Source of the DNA: an uncultured beta proteobacterium
GTDB lineage: Bacteria > Pseudomonadota > Gammaproteobacteria > Burkholderiales > Rhodocyclaceae
Reading direction: 5' to 3'
Assembly: GCA_903908065.1 (NCBI GenBank)
Contig: CAIVQO010000033.1
Span: forward strand, 1-64,000
Length of the DNA: 64,000 bases
Shown here: piece after piece, positions 45,709-55,908 of the stretch
Numbering within the stretch: the first letter of the stretch is position 1
Layout of the letters: each line of letters starts with the position of its first letter
Notes under the pieces: generated by a model
What the model saw: the letters and a program-made list of their open reading frames with translations, nothing else
Told to the model about the DNA's origin: nothing
The model's database searches: none
Program-made: the position numbers and the translations under genes

Positions 45709-46768
45709 CTGTGGCTGGGGCGGCCAGGAGATTCGCATCCTGGAAGAGTCCAGCGGCCTGATCGGTCGCAGCCACGCGGTGAGCGTCGCCTGCCCGGCCC
45801 ACGCGCGCATGGCCACCGAGGCGGCACGCTTTGGCGTGGCGGTAACGCCGTTGCCGATCGAGTTCAAGACCGTCGCCGGCTTCCTTGCGCTACGCCGGCA
45901 TCTGGCCGACGCCAAGCCCGACGTGGTGAATACCCACAGCTCGGCCGATTCCTGGCTGGTGGCGCTGGCCTGCGCCACACTGCCCTCGCCGCCGGCCATC
46001 GTGCGCACCCGCCACATCTCGGCGCCGGTATCGGCCAACTTTGCCAACCGCTGGCTCTACCGCCAGGCGGCGCGCGTGGCAACCACTGGCGAAAGCCTGC
46101 GTCGGCACCTGATGGAGACGCTCGGGCTCGATCCGGCGCAGGTTGTATCGGTGCCGACCGGCATCGATACGCAACGCTTCGCTCCCGCTGACAAGGCGGC
46201 GGCCAAAGTGGCCGTGGGCCTCGACCCGCAACATCGGCACCTGGGCATCGTCGCCACGCTGCGCAGTTGGAAGGGCCACCTGTTCCTGCTCGAGGCTTTC
46301 GCGCAATTGGCACGACCCGACCTGCGCCTGGTCATCGTCGGCGAAGGACCGATGCGCGGCCCGATCGACGAGAAAGTTGCCGCGCTCGGCCTTGGCGAGC
46401 ACGTCATCCTCGCCGGCCAGCGCACCGATCCGGAACGCTGGTTGCAGGCGCTCGACATCTTCTGCCTGCCCTCCTACGCCAACGAGGGCGTGCCGCAGGC
46501 GATACTGCAGGCCATGCTGTGCGCCCTGCCCATCGTCACCACGCCGGTCGGCGCCATCCTCGAAGCGGTGGTCGATCAACGCAGTGCGCTGGTGGCCGCG
46601 CCCAAGGATGCCAACGCCCTGGCAACGGCAATTGGCTGCCTGCTCGACGACCCCGCGCTCGCTGCCGCCCTCGGCGCCGAAGCGCGCCGTGTCGCCAGCG
46701 CCGACTTTTCGAAGGAGGCCATGCTCGATCGCATGGAATCCCTCTTCCGCCAGGCCACATCGACATGA
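45683..46768 (+). CDS. Glycosyltransferase family 4
   Basis: GTG start; KILHTEASCGWGGQEIRILEES; GIVATLRSWKGH; ANEGVPQAILQAMLCALPIVTTPVG. Confidence 0.9.
   Translation: MKILHTEASCGWGGQEIRILEESSGLIGRSHAVSVACPAHARMATEAARFGVAVTPLPIEFKTVAGFLALRRHLADAKPDVVNTHSSADSWLVALACATLPSPPAIVRTRHISAPVSANFANRWLYRQAARVATTGESLRRHLMETLGLDPAQVVSVPTGIDTQRFAPADKAAAKVAVGLDPQHRHLGIVATLRSWKGHLFLLEAFAQLARPDLRLVIVGEGPMRGPIDEKVAALGLGEHVILAGQRTDPERWLQALDIFCLPSYANEGVPQAILQAMLCALPIVTTPVGAILEAVVDQRSALVAAPKDANALATAIGCLLDDPALAAALGAEARRVASADFSKEAMLDRMESLFRQATST
46698..46707 (+). repeat. Dispersed motif GCGCCGACTT copy 6
   Basis: ccaGCGCCGACTTttcg; glycosyltransferase C-terminus. Confidence 0.75.
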
Positions 46769-47484
46769 GCAAACCCCTCGACTGGACCACGGTCTCCGAC
46801 GACCCCAACAACCGCGAGGCCAAGGCCGCCGTGCGCGCCTGGCTGAAAACCGCGCAGACGGTGCATACCGACAACGACCTGCTCGGGCACATCGAGTCCC
46901 TGGTGTGCGGCAAGCGGGTGCTCGATATCGGCGTCGTTTCGCATAGCGCGCGCTACTTCGACCTGCCCGACTGGCGCCACGGCCGCATCCACAAGGCCGC
47001 CGCGTATTGCGTCGGCATCGATATCCTCGAACCGCTGGTGGCCGAACTCAACGGCCGCGGCTTCAACGTGCGCTGCGTCGACGCCACCTCCGAGGCCGAC
47101 CTGGGCGAACGCTTCGACGTGGTATTTATTGGCGACGTGGTCGAGCATGTCGACAATGCGGTGTTGCTGCTGAAGTTCGCCGCCCGCCACCTGGCGCCGG
47201 GCGGACGCCTGTTCGTCACCACGCCGAACCCCTTTTCACGCAAGTTCTTCCGCCAGTTCAAGCGCGACGGCGTGATGGTGGTAAACCTCGATCACATCGC
47301 CTGGATTACGCCTACCCTCGCCATGGAACTGGCGCGCCGAGCCGGCATCGCGCTCGCCGCCTACCACCTGGTGAAGCGCTTCTCGCCGTCTGCGCTGTTG
47401 CTCAAACGCCTGATCGGCTGGCGCCTCGAGCCGGTGGAGTTTTCCTTCCCGGACTACCTGTATGAGTTCGTCCTCCGCGACTGA
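46765..47484 (+). CDS. Class I SAM-dependent methyltransferase
   Basis: KRVLDIGVVSHSARYFD; FIGDVVEHVDNAVLLLKFAARHLAPGGRLFVTTPNP. Confidence 0.85.
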   Translation: MSKPLDWTTVSDDPNNREAKAAVRAWLKTAQTVHTDNDLLGHIESLVCGKRVLDIGVVSHSARYFDLPDWRHGRIHKAAAYCVGIDILEPLVAELNGRGFNVRCVDATSEADLGERFDVVFIGDVVEHVDNAVLLLKFAARHLAPGGRLFVTTPNPFSRKFFRQFKRDGVMVVNLDHIAWITPTLAMELARRAGIALAAYHLVKRFSPSALLLKRLIGWRLEPVEFSFPDYLYEFVLRD

Positions 47485-48496
47485 GGGCGAGCTGCCCGAA
47501 GCGCGCGACATCCTCTACATCAATGTCTCGCGCATTGGCGACACCCTGCTGGTGACGCCCGCCGTGCGCGCCGTCGCGGCACGCTGGCCGCAGGCGCGCA
47601 TCACCTTGCTGGCGCATCCGAAGCGCGAGGAGGTGGTGCGCAATCTGCCCTTCGTGCATCACACCGGAAGTATCGAAAAGGGACGTGCGCGCCTGATGGG
47701 CCGATTGCCTGGCAAGCCCTTCGACCTCGCCTTCGTCTGCAACTTCGATGCGCCGTTGATCGGGTATGCGTTGCGCGTGGCGCAGCGTGTGGTGGCCTTT
47801 CGCCAGCCCGACGAGGCCCTCAATCGCCGCCTCTACCGCGCCGTCGAACACCCGGCGCTGCAAACCACCCACGCCGTCGACATCCAGCTGATGCTGCCGG
47901 CCGCAGTCGGCATCGCGCCCGCCGGCAAGGCGCTGGCCTATGCGGTCAGCGAGGCTGAATCGCGCTGGGCTCAGGACTTTCTCGTGCGTCACGCGGCCGA
48001 CACCAGCCATCCGCTGATCGGCCTGCAGGTAGCGAGCTTCCCGACCAAGGCCTACCGCGACTGGCCGCCCGGACATTTCAGCGTGCTATGCCGTCGCATC
48101 CTGGAACGCTGGCCGACGGCACACTTCCTGATCTTCGGTGGCGAACTGGAAAAGGATCGCACCGAGGCGCTGGCGCGGGAACTCGGCGCCGCGGCGACGC
48201 TGTGCGCCGGCAAGCTTTCGCTGCGCGAAACGGCGGCCCTGATGAACCGCGTCGATCTCTACGTCGGCGTCGACACCGGGCCGACCCACCTGATGGGCGC
48301 GCTGCACCGCCCGATGGTGGCGCTCTACCACGGCTATTCGCCGAGCCGCGTGCTGGCGCCGCTCGATCACCCCTGCCTGTGGGCCATCGACCATCCTCTG
48401 GCCGACCGCTGCACGCCCGAAGCCGACATGGCCGACATCAGCGTCGACCGCGTCTGGGAAGCGGTGCAACAGGCACTCGCGGCAAGGTCGCAATGA
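47462..48496 (+). CDS. Glycosyltransferase family 9 (heptosyltransferase-like)
   Basis: ILYINVSRIGDTLLVTPAVRAVAARWP; YVGVDTGPTHLMGALHRPMVALYHG. Confidence 0.88.
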   Translation: MSSSSATEGELPEARDILYINVSRIGDTLLVTPAVRAVAARWPQARITLLAHPKREEVVRNLPFVHHTGSIEKGRARLMGRLPGKPFDLAFVCNFDAPLIGYALRVAQRVVAFRQPDEALNRRLYRAVEHPALQTTHAVDIQLMLPAAVGIAPAGKALAYAVSEAESRWAQDFLVRHAADTSHPLIGLQVASFPTKAYRDWPPGHFSVLCRRILERWPTAHFLIFGGELEKDRTEALARELGAAATLCAGKLSLRETAALMNRVDLYVGVDTGPTHLMGALHRPMVALYHGYSPSRVLAPLDHPCLWAIDHPLADRCTPEADMADISVDRVWEAVQQALAARSQ

Positions 48497-49563
48497 AGTT
48501 CGCCCTGTTTACCACCAACCTCGCCGGTGGCGGCGCCGAGAAGGCGCTCGCAAAGATTGCCGCCGGGCTGGCGGCGCGTGGCCATGAGGTCGATTTCTTC
48601 GTCTGCGAGGATGCCGGAGCTTACCCGCCGCCGCCGGGCTGTCGCTTCAGCGCGCTGTCCGCGCGGGCCGGCCACGGCTGGCTGGGGAAGCGGCGTCTGG
48701 CGTGGAAGCTGAAACGGACGCTGGCAGCGAACCCGCCCGACCTGCTGGTGTCGACCCTGCCTTTCGCCGATGAGGTCGCCGCGCTGGCGCGCCTGCCGCG
48801 CCATGCCTGCCGCATCGCTAACACGCTTTCGGCCGAGATCGCACGCCTGCCTGCCGCCAAGGCGACGCGGCGCGAAGCACGCTACCGAAACCTATACGCC
48901 GGGCGGCCCTTAGTCGCCGTGTCACGCGGCGTGGCCGATGACCTGGTTGCAAACTTCTGCATCGATGCGAAACGCATCCGCACGATAGCCAATCCCTTCG
49001 ACGTCGCCCCGATCCGCGCGCTGGCGGCCGAACCCTGCCCGGCGCGGCCCACCGAGCCCTACCTGCTGCATGTCGGCCGCTTCGCCGCGCAGAAGCGGCA
49101 CGACCTGCTGCTCGAGGCCTTTGCCCGGCTCGACGGTAGGCAAAGACTGGTACTGCTGACCCCGCCCGACCTCGCGCTGGCGGCGCTGATCGCCCGCCGC
49201 GGACTGGAACGCCGTGTCAACGTCGCCGACTTCCAGGCCAACCCCTACCCTTGGATGGCGGGCGCAGAGCTGCTGGTGCTCTGCTCGGACCACGAAGGCC
49301 TGCCCAACGTGCTGATCGAGGCGCTGGCCTGTGGCACGCGGGTAGTCAGCACCGACTGCCCCAGTGGGCCGCGCGAAATTCTCGTCGGGGACCTGGCGCG
49401 CGGGCTGGTGCCCTGCGGCGATGCCGCGGCACTGGCCGACGCAATACAGGCCGCGTTGGCGTCGCCGCGCCCGAACGCAGGCTCCGTGGCGGCGGCGCTG
49501 GCACCCTACGAATCGGCGACGGCGCTCGATGCCTGGGAAGCGCTGGCGCGGGAGATCGCCTGA
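48493..49563 (+). CDS. Glycosyltransferase family 4
   Basis: MKFALFTTNLAGGGAEKALAKIAAGLAARGHEVDFF; LCSDHEGLPNVLIEALACGTRVVSTDCPSGPREIL. Confidence 0.92.
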   Translation: MKFALFTTNLAGGGAEKALAKIAAGLAARGHEVDFFVCEDAGAYPPPPGCRFSALSARAGHGWLGKRRLAWKLKRTLAANPPDLLVSTLPFADEVAALARLPRHACRIANTLSAEIARLPAAKATRREARYRNLYAGRPLVAVSRGVADDLVANFCIDAKRIRTIANPFDVAPIRALAAEPCPARPTEPYLLHVGRFAAQKRHDLLLEAFARLDGRQRLVLLTPPDLALAALIARRGLERRVNVADFQANPYPWMAGAELLVLCSDHEGLPNVLIEALACGTRVVSTDCPSGPREILVGDLARGLVPCGDAAALADAIQAALASPRPNAGSVAAALAPYESATALDAWEALAREIA

Positions 49564-51398
49564 TGTGCGGCATCCTGCTTGCCGTCGGAGAGTGTTTTCG
49601 CGCCGATTTCGACGCCGCTCTGGCGAGCTTGCGCACGCGCGGACCCGACGCGCGCGAGGTACTGGCCCATGGCGACGCGCTGCTCGGCCATGCCCGCCTG
49701 GCGGTGATCGACATCGCCGGCGGGCGCCAACCGATGCTCACGCCCGACGGCCGCCTGGCGATGGTCTACAACGGCGAGATCTATAACTTCGCCGCCCTGC
49801 GCCGCGAACTCGAAGCCGCCGGCCACGCCTTCGCCACCCGCTCGGACAGCGAGGTGCTGCTCGCCGGCTACCGGCACTGGGGCGAGGCGGTGCTGGACAA
49901 GCTTGATGGCATGTTCGCCTTCGCCATCCACGATCTCGCCGACGGCAGCGTATTCCTCGCCCGCGACCGCGTCGGCATCAAGCCCTTGTTCTGGGGAGAA
50001 CATGCCGGCGGACTGGTGGCCGCCTCGACGCTGGCGCCATTTTTCGCGCTCGGTTCCTTCCCGAAAAAGCTCGACGCCGAAGGCCTGCGCGACTACCTTG
50101 CGTTCCAGACGCCACTCGCGCCCCGCACACTGGTGCGCGACATCCATGCCCTGCCGCCGGGCGCCTGCCTCAGGTGGAGGGGCGGGGCGGCGGCCACGGC
50201 GCGCCAATGGTGGACCATCCCCGACGCCTGCGAAGCCGCGCCTGATCCGGACGCGCTGGCAGCGGAAACCGACATCCTGCTGGCGCAGGCAGTCAAGGAC
50301 CAGCTGGTGGCCGACGTGCCGCTGGGTGCCTTCCTTTCCGGCGGCATCGATTCCAGCCTCGTCGTGCATTACATGGCGCAGGCCGGAGCCAAGCCGATCC
50401 GGACCTTCAGCGTGCGCTTCGCCGAGGCCGGTTTCGACGAGAGCCCGGCGGCCCGCGCCGTGGCCGAAAAATATGCCACCGAGCACCACGTGCTGGATGC
50501 GCCCCAGCTCGATGCCGCGACCCTCGCGGCGGCGCTGGCCGACCTCGACCAGCCGCTGGCCGACCCGGCCTACGTTCCTACCTGGGCCTTGTCGCGCCTG
50601 ACGCGGCAGCATGTCACCGTGGCGCTGTCGGGCGACGGCGGCGACGAATTGTTCGGTGGCTATCCGCGCTTCCTCGACACTGCCGACCGGCATCCCGACA
50701 GCGTGACCAAGCGCAGCCTACGCGCCCTCATCGCACACGGCCTGGCCCCGGCCGGACTGACACGCCGCGCGCTGGCCGGTGCCGATCTGCTGCTCTACCG
50801 CCGCCTCGAACTCGGCGACTATCCGGGCAGCCGCAAGGATCTGCGCCGCTATCTCGCGCCGGAGGTTGCGCGCGCGGCCAGACCCGATGCCACGCTGGAA
50901 GGTTGGCGCGAACTCGCCGCGCGCCACGGCAACTACGACCGTGGTGCCCTGCTGCGCGCCGACCTGTGGACCTATCTCTCGGAAAACTGCCTGCCCAAGA
51001 CCGACCGCGCCAGCATGGGCCACGGCCTCGAAGTGCGGGTGCCGCTGCTGGCCAACGCGATCCAGGACCGCATGCTGAGGCTACCCGCGAGTGCGCATTT
51101 CGATGCGGGCGGCGGCAAGGCCATCCTGCGCGCACTGGCGCGGCGGCACCTGCCGGATGCTGTGTGGAACCGCGAAAAGCATGGCTTCTCCGTGCCGCTG
51201 CGCGCCAACTTCGCCGGCGCCTGGCGCGACTGGGGTGATTCCCAGGTCGCGGCGGCTAAAATGCGCGCACCCTGGCTCGATGCCGGCGCCATCGCGAGGC
51301 TTTGGCAGGAGGCTAGGCGCGGTGAAGGCAATCCGCGCCTGGCGTATACCTTTGCCGTGCTGCTGGCCTGGCTGGAAACCCATCCGCTGGACGACTGA
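49563..51398 (+). CDS. asnB: Asparagine synthase (glutamine-hydrolysing), AsnB type
   Basis: MCGILLAVG; GPDAREVLAHGDALLGHARLAVIDIAGGRQPM; FLSGGIDSSLV. Confidence 0.92.
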   Translation: MCGILLAVGECFRADFDAALASLRTRGPDAREVLAHGDALLGHARLAVIDIAGGRQPMLTPDGRLAMVYNGEIYNFAALRRELEAAGHAFATRSDSEVLLAGYRHWGEAVLDKLDGMFAFAIHDLADGSVFLARDRVGIKPLFWGEHAGGLVAASTLAPFFALGSFPKKLDAEGLRDYLAFQTPLAPRTLVRDIHALPPGACLRWRGGAAATARQWWTIPDACEAAPDPDALAAETDILLAQAVKDQLVADVPLGAFLSGGIDSSLVVHYMAQAGAKPIRTFSVRFAEAGFDESPAARAVAEKYATEHHVLDAPQLDAATLAAALADLDQPLADPAYVPTWALSRLTRQHVTVALSGDGGDELFGGYPRFLDTADRHPDSVTKRSLRALIAHGLAPAGLTRRALAGADLLLYRRLELGDYPGSRKDLRRYLAPEVARAARPDATLEGWRELAARHGNYDRGALLRADLWTYLSENCLPKTDRASMGHGLEVRVPLLANAIQDRMLRLPASAHFDAGGGKAILRALARRHLPDAVWNREKHGFSVPLRANFAGAWRDWGDSQVAAAKMRAPWLDAGAIARLWQEARRGEGNPRLAYTFAVLLAWLETHPLDD

Positions 51399-51399
51399 C

Positions 51400-51960
51400 G
51401 TGAACCCGATCAAGCACCTGCTCTTTATCCTCAGGCAGCGCCGCGCCGGCAACCGGGTGTCCTTTTCGGCCTACCTCAAGGGGCACGAGCAGATCGAACT
51501 CGGCCACGGGTGCAAGATCCACGCCGATGCCTCCGTGGATGCATCGCGCAGCCCCGGGGTCCGCTTCGGCGACAAGGTGACACTGAACCGCTATGCCTAC
51601 GTACAGGGAGGCGCAGGCGGGGTGCGCCTGGGCAATCGCGTCGAGATCAACAACTTCAGCATCGTGAACGGCACCGGCGGCGTCGATATCGGCGACGACA
51701 CGCTGGTCGGCCCAGGGGTACGCATCATCTCCTACCAGCATCGCCATGCGCGTGGCACGCTCATCCGCACGCAGGCCGTCGACGCACGACCGATCCGTAT
51801 CGGTCGCGACTGCTGGCTGGGTGCCAACAGTGTGATCCTTGCCGGTGTGACCATTGGCGACGGCGCCGTGGTGGCTGCTGGCGCAATAGTGCGAGCCGAT
51901 GTGCCGGATTACGCCATCGTTGCCGGCGTGCCGACCAGCGTCAAAAAGTACAGGATATAG
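51400..51960 (+). CDS. Hexapeptide-repeat O-acyltransferase
   Basis: Left-handed beta-helix repeats; IRIGRDCWLGANSVILAGVTIGDGAVVAAGAIV. Confidence 0.9.
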   Translation: MNPIKHLLFILRQRRAGNRVSFSAYLKGHEQIELGHGCKIHADASVDASRSPGVRFGDKVTLNRYAYVQGGAGGVRLGNRVEINNFSIVNGTGGVDIGDDTLVGPGVRIISYQHRHARGTLIRTQAVDARPIRIGRDCWLGANSVILAGVTIGDGAVVAAGAIVRADVPDYAIVAGVPTSVKKYRI

Positions 51961-51963
51961 ACC

Positions 51964-52677
51964 ATGCGCAAGAACGGCCGCACCGCCCGCAAACTAAGGA
52001 AACTCGCCTGGCGCTTCAGCCAGCCCGACTGGGCCGACAATCATGGCGTCATGCTGCCGGTGAAGCATCGCCTGGTCTCGCCCGGCATCGCGCGCGAAAT
52101 CTACATGGGCGACTACGAGGCCAAGGAGATCGAAATCATCTCCAAGCGTCTGACCAGTGATGACGTGGTGTTCGAGGTCGGCGCCGGGCTCGGCTACCTT
52201 TCCGCCTACTGCGCCAAGCGTGTCGGCAGCGACAAGGTATTCACCTACGAAGCCAACCCCGAGCTGATCCCCCTGATCCGCGAGACCCACGCCCGCAATG
52301 CGGTGGCGCCGACCGTGACCAATGCCCTGCTGGCGCAGGGTGAGGGCGAGCGCGAGTTCCGCCTCGAGGACGACTTCTGGGCCTCGTCGGCACATCGCGA
52401 GGGCGGGCGCGCGATCACCGTCAGGCAGGTCGACCTGAATGCCGAGCTGGCGCGCATCCGGCCGACCTTCATGATCGTCGACATCGAGGGCGGCGAGGCC
52501 GAGTTCTTCGCCGGCGCCGACTTGTCGCCCGTGCAAAGGATTTGCGTCGAGACCCATCCCGACGTGCTCGGCGACCGCGTGCTGTCGGAAATGTTCGCCG
52601 GTCTGGTAGCCAAGGGCTTCGCCCTCGATTTCTCGCTGATCCGCAAGAACGTGTTCTTCTTCCATCGGGCCGCATGA
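51964..52677 (+). CDS. FkbM family methyltransferase
   Basis: VVFEVGAGLGYLSAYCAKRVGSDKVFTYEANPELIPLIRETHARNAV; MIVDIEGGEAEFF. Confidence 0.9.
   Translation: MRKNGRTARKLRKLAWRFSQPDWADNHGVMLPVKHRLVSPGIAREIYMGDYEAKEIEIISKRLTSDDVVFEVGAGLGYLSAYCAKRVGSDKVFTYEANPELIPLIRETHARNAVAPTVTNALLAQGEGEREFRLEDDFWASSAHREGGRAITVRQVDLNAELARIRPTFMIVDIEGGEAEFFAGADLSPVQRICVETHPDVLGDRVLSEMFAGLVAKGFALDFSLIRKNVFFFHRAA
52514..52523 (+). repeat. Dispersed motif GCGCCGACTT copy 7
   Basis: ccgGCGCCGACTTgtcg; FkbM methyltransferase. Confidence 0.75.
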
Positions 52678-53651
52678 CGCAACGCGATGTCCTGCTGGTC
52701 GCGCACGGCAGCCTGCATCCCGCGCTGCGCCGGGAACTCGCCGCACGCGGCCTGACACTGCGTGAAAGTCGGCGCTGGCAGGACGCCGATCGCAGCGAAC
52801 CGCAGCGCATCCTCGGCGCCTATACCTGGTTCTACGAGGGCCTGCGCCATCCACTGACGATCTGGGGCATGCGGCGCTGGCTGCGCTCGCAGGGCATACC
52901 GCTCTTCGTCTGGAACCAGGATGCGCCGCATTACCTGAACCGCGCGCCCTGGCGCCTCAACCTACTCGATCGCTATCGCCTCTACGACATCTACGCCACG
53001 CATACCCAGGTCGATACGCGGCGCGACTTCGCCGACAGCACGATGTACCTGCCGAACGCTGCCGACACCACCCGCTACCATTTGCGCGGCAGGACGCTCG
53101 AATCGCTGCGCGAGGATTCGGCCTACGAGTACGACGTCAGTTTCTTCGGCGCCATGGATGGCCGCCGCTACAAGGAAATGCAGGCGCGCCAGGAATTCTT
53201 CGCCGCGCTCGCGGAACAGCTGACGGCACGGGGAATACGTTTCCTGTTCCGCGAAGCGGCGGGCATGAGCGTCGAGCAACAGGTGGCGCTGATCCAGACT
53301 AGTCGCATCAACCTCAACTTCGGCGCTTCCTGCGACTATGGCGCCCCGATTGCGTCGGGCCTGCCGGAGCGCTGCTACGGCATCCCGGCCTGCGGCGGCT
53401 TCCTGCTCTGCGACCGTCGCACGCATGCGCGCGACGATGTCACACCCGGCACGGACTGGGCCGAGTTCGACGGCCTTGACGATTGCGTGACGCAGATCGA
53501 ACACTGGCTGGGCCACTACGCCGTCGCGCGCGAACTCGCCGAGCGTTGCCATGCCACGGTGATGGCGCGCCATACCTACGCCCATCGCGCGGCGAGCCTG
53601 CACCGGGTACTGCTCGACTGGCACGCAGGGCGCCGCGGAAGTTTGCAATGA
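52674..53651 (+). CDS. CgeB-like glycosyltransferase
   Basis: YDVSFFGAMDGRRYKEM; INLNFGASCDYG; GIPACGGFLLCDRR. Confidence 0.7.
   Translation: MTQRDVLLVAHGSLHPALRRELAARGLTLRESRRWQDADRSEPQRILGAYTWFYEGLRHPLTIWGMRRWLRSQGIPLFVWNQDAPHYLNRAPWRLNLLDRYRLYDIYATHTQVDTRRDFADSTMYLPNAADTTRYHLRGRTLESLREDSAYEYDVSFFGAMDGRRYKEMQARQEFFAALAEQLTARGIRFLFREAAGMSVEQQVALIQTSRINLNFGASCDYGAPIASGLPERCYGIPACGGFLLCDRRTHARDDVTPGTDWAEFDGLDDCVTQIEHWLGHYAVARELAERCHATVMARHTYAHRAASLHRVLLDWHAGRRGSLQ
52766..52775 (-). repeat. Dispersed motif GCGCCGACTT copy 8
   Basis: AAGTCGGCGC on + strand; CgeB-like gene. Confidence 0.75.
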
Positions 53652-54625
53652 ATTCGCCGCTCCTGAGCCTGGTGGTCCCGGTCTACAACGTCGCGCCCTA
53701 CCTGCCGCGATGCCTCGAAAGCCTTGCCGCGCTGGATCCGCCCGCCGACGAGATCATCGTGGTCGACGACGGTTCGACCGACGACTGCCCCCGCATCCTG
53801 GCCGACTGGGGCCCGCGCCTGCCGCAGATGCGCGTGATCCGGCAGGAAAACGGCGGGCTCTCGGCGGCGCGGAACACCGGGCTGGATGCGGCGCGCGGCA
53901 AGTATCTGGCCTTCGTCGATTCCGACGATTTCGTCTCTGCGGACGCCTACACCGATGCCTTGCGCCTGGCCGAGGACGAAAACCTCGACATGGTGCTGCT
54001 CAACGCCAACTACCATTTCGAGGGCCGCGAGGCCGACTATGCGATCTATCGCGATGTTCCGGCCACGGAGGTGATCGCCGGTCGCGAGTGGCTGCGCCAG
54101 CGTTTCCGCGCCAATCGCTTCCTGCACATGGTCTGGATGCACCTTTACCGACGCGAGTTCATTGAGGCCAGACGCTATCGATTCGTCCCCCGCCTGATTC
54201 ACGAGGACGTGATCTGGACCACGCGGGCCCTGCTCGATGCCCGCCGTATCCGCTATACCGGCCACATCGCGGTGCATTACCGGATACCTTTGCGCCGCTT
54301 CGATCCAGCGGCAGCGCAGCGTCGATTGCAGGCCATCGTCGACAGCAGCGTGGTGAATGCAGAGGCCCTGGCCAGGATGTGTGCCGAACTCGAAGACGAT
54401 GCCGACCTCCGGACCCTGCTCGCTGACCACCTGGTCGACGGCGCGCTCTCGGTGTTCCACAAGCTGCCGAAGATGCCGGATCGCGCCGCCGCAAGTGCCA
54501 CCTTGCACGGCTTGCGGCGCAACGGGTTCATGAGCCTGCTCTGGCGCCACGCGCAATCCATGGCACAGCGGCGGCGCATCGCACGCCATTGGCTGCGGTC
54601 CTGGTTGGCCGGGGGCGGCAAATGA
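53648..54625 (+). CDS. Glycosyltransferase family 2
   Basis: LLSLVVPVYNVAPYLPRCLESLAALDPPADEIIVVDDGSTDDCP; ENGGLSAARNTGLDAARGKYLAFVDSDD. Confidence 0.95.
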   Translation: MNSPLLSLVVPVYNVAPYLPRCLESLAALDPPADEIIVVDDGSTDDCPRILADWGPRLPQMRVIRQENGGLSAARNTGLDAARGKYLAFVDSDDFVSADAYTDALRLAEDENLDMVLLNANYHFEGREADYAIYRDVPATEVIAGREWLRQRFRANRFLHMVWMHLYRREFIEARRYRFVPRLIHEDVIWTTRALLDARRIRYTGHIAVHYRIPLRRFDPAAAQRRLQAIVDSSVVNAEALARMCAELEDDADLRTLLADHLVDGALSVFHKLPKMPDRAAASATLHGLRRNGFMSLLWRHAQSMAQRRRIARHWLRSWLAGGGK

Positions 54626-55908
54626 ATCCTGCGGCAACGCCGATCACCTGGTTCTGGCAGCTCTGGCTGGCTGCTGTCGTATTCATCTTCCCGCTGCCCG
54701 GTACGATAGCGCTGCGCAACCTGCTGCTGCTTGTCGGCCTGCTTGCACTCATGGCAACGCTGCGCGGTGCCCCGCGTCCGCATCCACCACGAAGCCTGCG
54801 CCCGGCCGCCTGGGGACTGGTGGCCATGACCACCTGGCTGGCCCTGCATTCGGCCGCCATCGCACCCATGCCAACCCTTGCGCTGGGCAACCTGCGCGGC
54901 GACTGGATCGTGCCATTGCTGACGGCGGCGCTGGCTTCCTATGCATCTGCCCGCATAAGCTCTGAGAAAGCCGTTCGCGCTGCGGTGATTGCGTTGCTGG
55001 CGCATGTCGTCTGGGTGTTTGCCTGGCAGGCTCGGGTTTGGGTTGGCGCTGGAATGCCTGCTCACTGGCCGGTAGTTTTGGTTCCATTTGGCCAGAATGA
55101 TTTTCAGAGTAGTCTGAACGGGATGTTGTTCGCGCTCCTAGTTGGCGAACGCATTTCGCACCTGCTGGTTCCATCCTTCTCGATAGGGAAGTCGGCGAAG
55201 GCGGGCTGGATTGCTGTCGTCACTTCGCTCATGGGTGATGTTGTCTTGCGTGTGCGAAATGGAACCCTGATTACTTTGCTGCAACTTCTGGCAGCCATTC
55301 TTTTGATTGGTAAAGTTCACCGACGTTTTCTGTCCCTGGTCGTTGTCGTGTTAGCTGTCGGTTCGGCGTCGATATCCCTGGATCCGCGCTGGAGCGGGTT
55401 GAAGGAGTCCCTGATAGTAGGCTGGAACTCCCCAACCTTGTACTGGCAGGGATTTAAGGAGGAACTGCGGCCGCGCTCGGTCACCGGGATGCCGATCGAA
55501 CAAAGTGCCTATGCCCGCGCCGCATGGGCCCATGAGGCCATCAAGGCGATTGCCGAAAACCCGCTCGGTCTGGGTTTCGGCCGCGACAGCTTCGGCCGCG
55601 CAGTTGAAATGAAATATGGCTACAAGGGCATGGTCAGCAGCCACAGTGGCTGGCTGGACTTTGCACTCGCAGCCGGAATCCCTGGCCTGGTTCTGCTTTT
55701 ACTGACGGCCACGCTGGCGATTCGCGGCGGCTGGCGCCAGTTTCGCGACCATGAAGATCCCGCCGGCCTGATGCTCGCCTTCCTCGTCGGCAGCTACTTG
55801 CTGCGCTGCCTGCTCGACGGACATTTTTCCGGGTGGCGCCTCGGCCTGTTTGCTTTCATCTGCGGCGTCCTGATCGCCGCGATGAAGCCGGCACCGCGTT
55901 CCGCATGA
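54622..55908 (+). CDS. O-antigen ligase family protein (WaaL-like)
   Basis: Multi-TM; Wzy/WaaL-type region AIAENPLGLGFGRDSFGRAVE...SSHSGWLDFALAAGIPGLVLL. Confidence 0.88.
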   Translation: MNPAATPITWFWQLWLAAVVFIFPLPGTIALRNLLLLVGLLALMATLRGAPRPHPPRSLRPAAWGLVAMTTWLALHSAAIAPMPTLALGNLRGDWIVPLLTAALASYASARISSEKAVRAAVIALLAHVVWVFAWQARVWVGAGMPAHWPVVLVPFGQNDFQSSLNGMLFALLVGERISHLLVPSFSIGKSAKAGWIAVVTSLMGDVVLRVRNGTLITLLQLLAAILLIGKVHRRFLSLVVVVLAVGSASISLDPRWSGLKESLIVGWNSPTLYWQGFKEELRPRSVTGMPIEQSAYARAAWAHEAIKAIAENPLGLGFGRDSFGRAVEMKYGYKGMVSSHSGWLDFALAAGIPGLVLLLLTATLAIRGGWRQFRDHEDPAGLMLAFLVGSYLLRCLLDGHFSGWRLGLFAFICGVLIAAMKPAPRSA

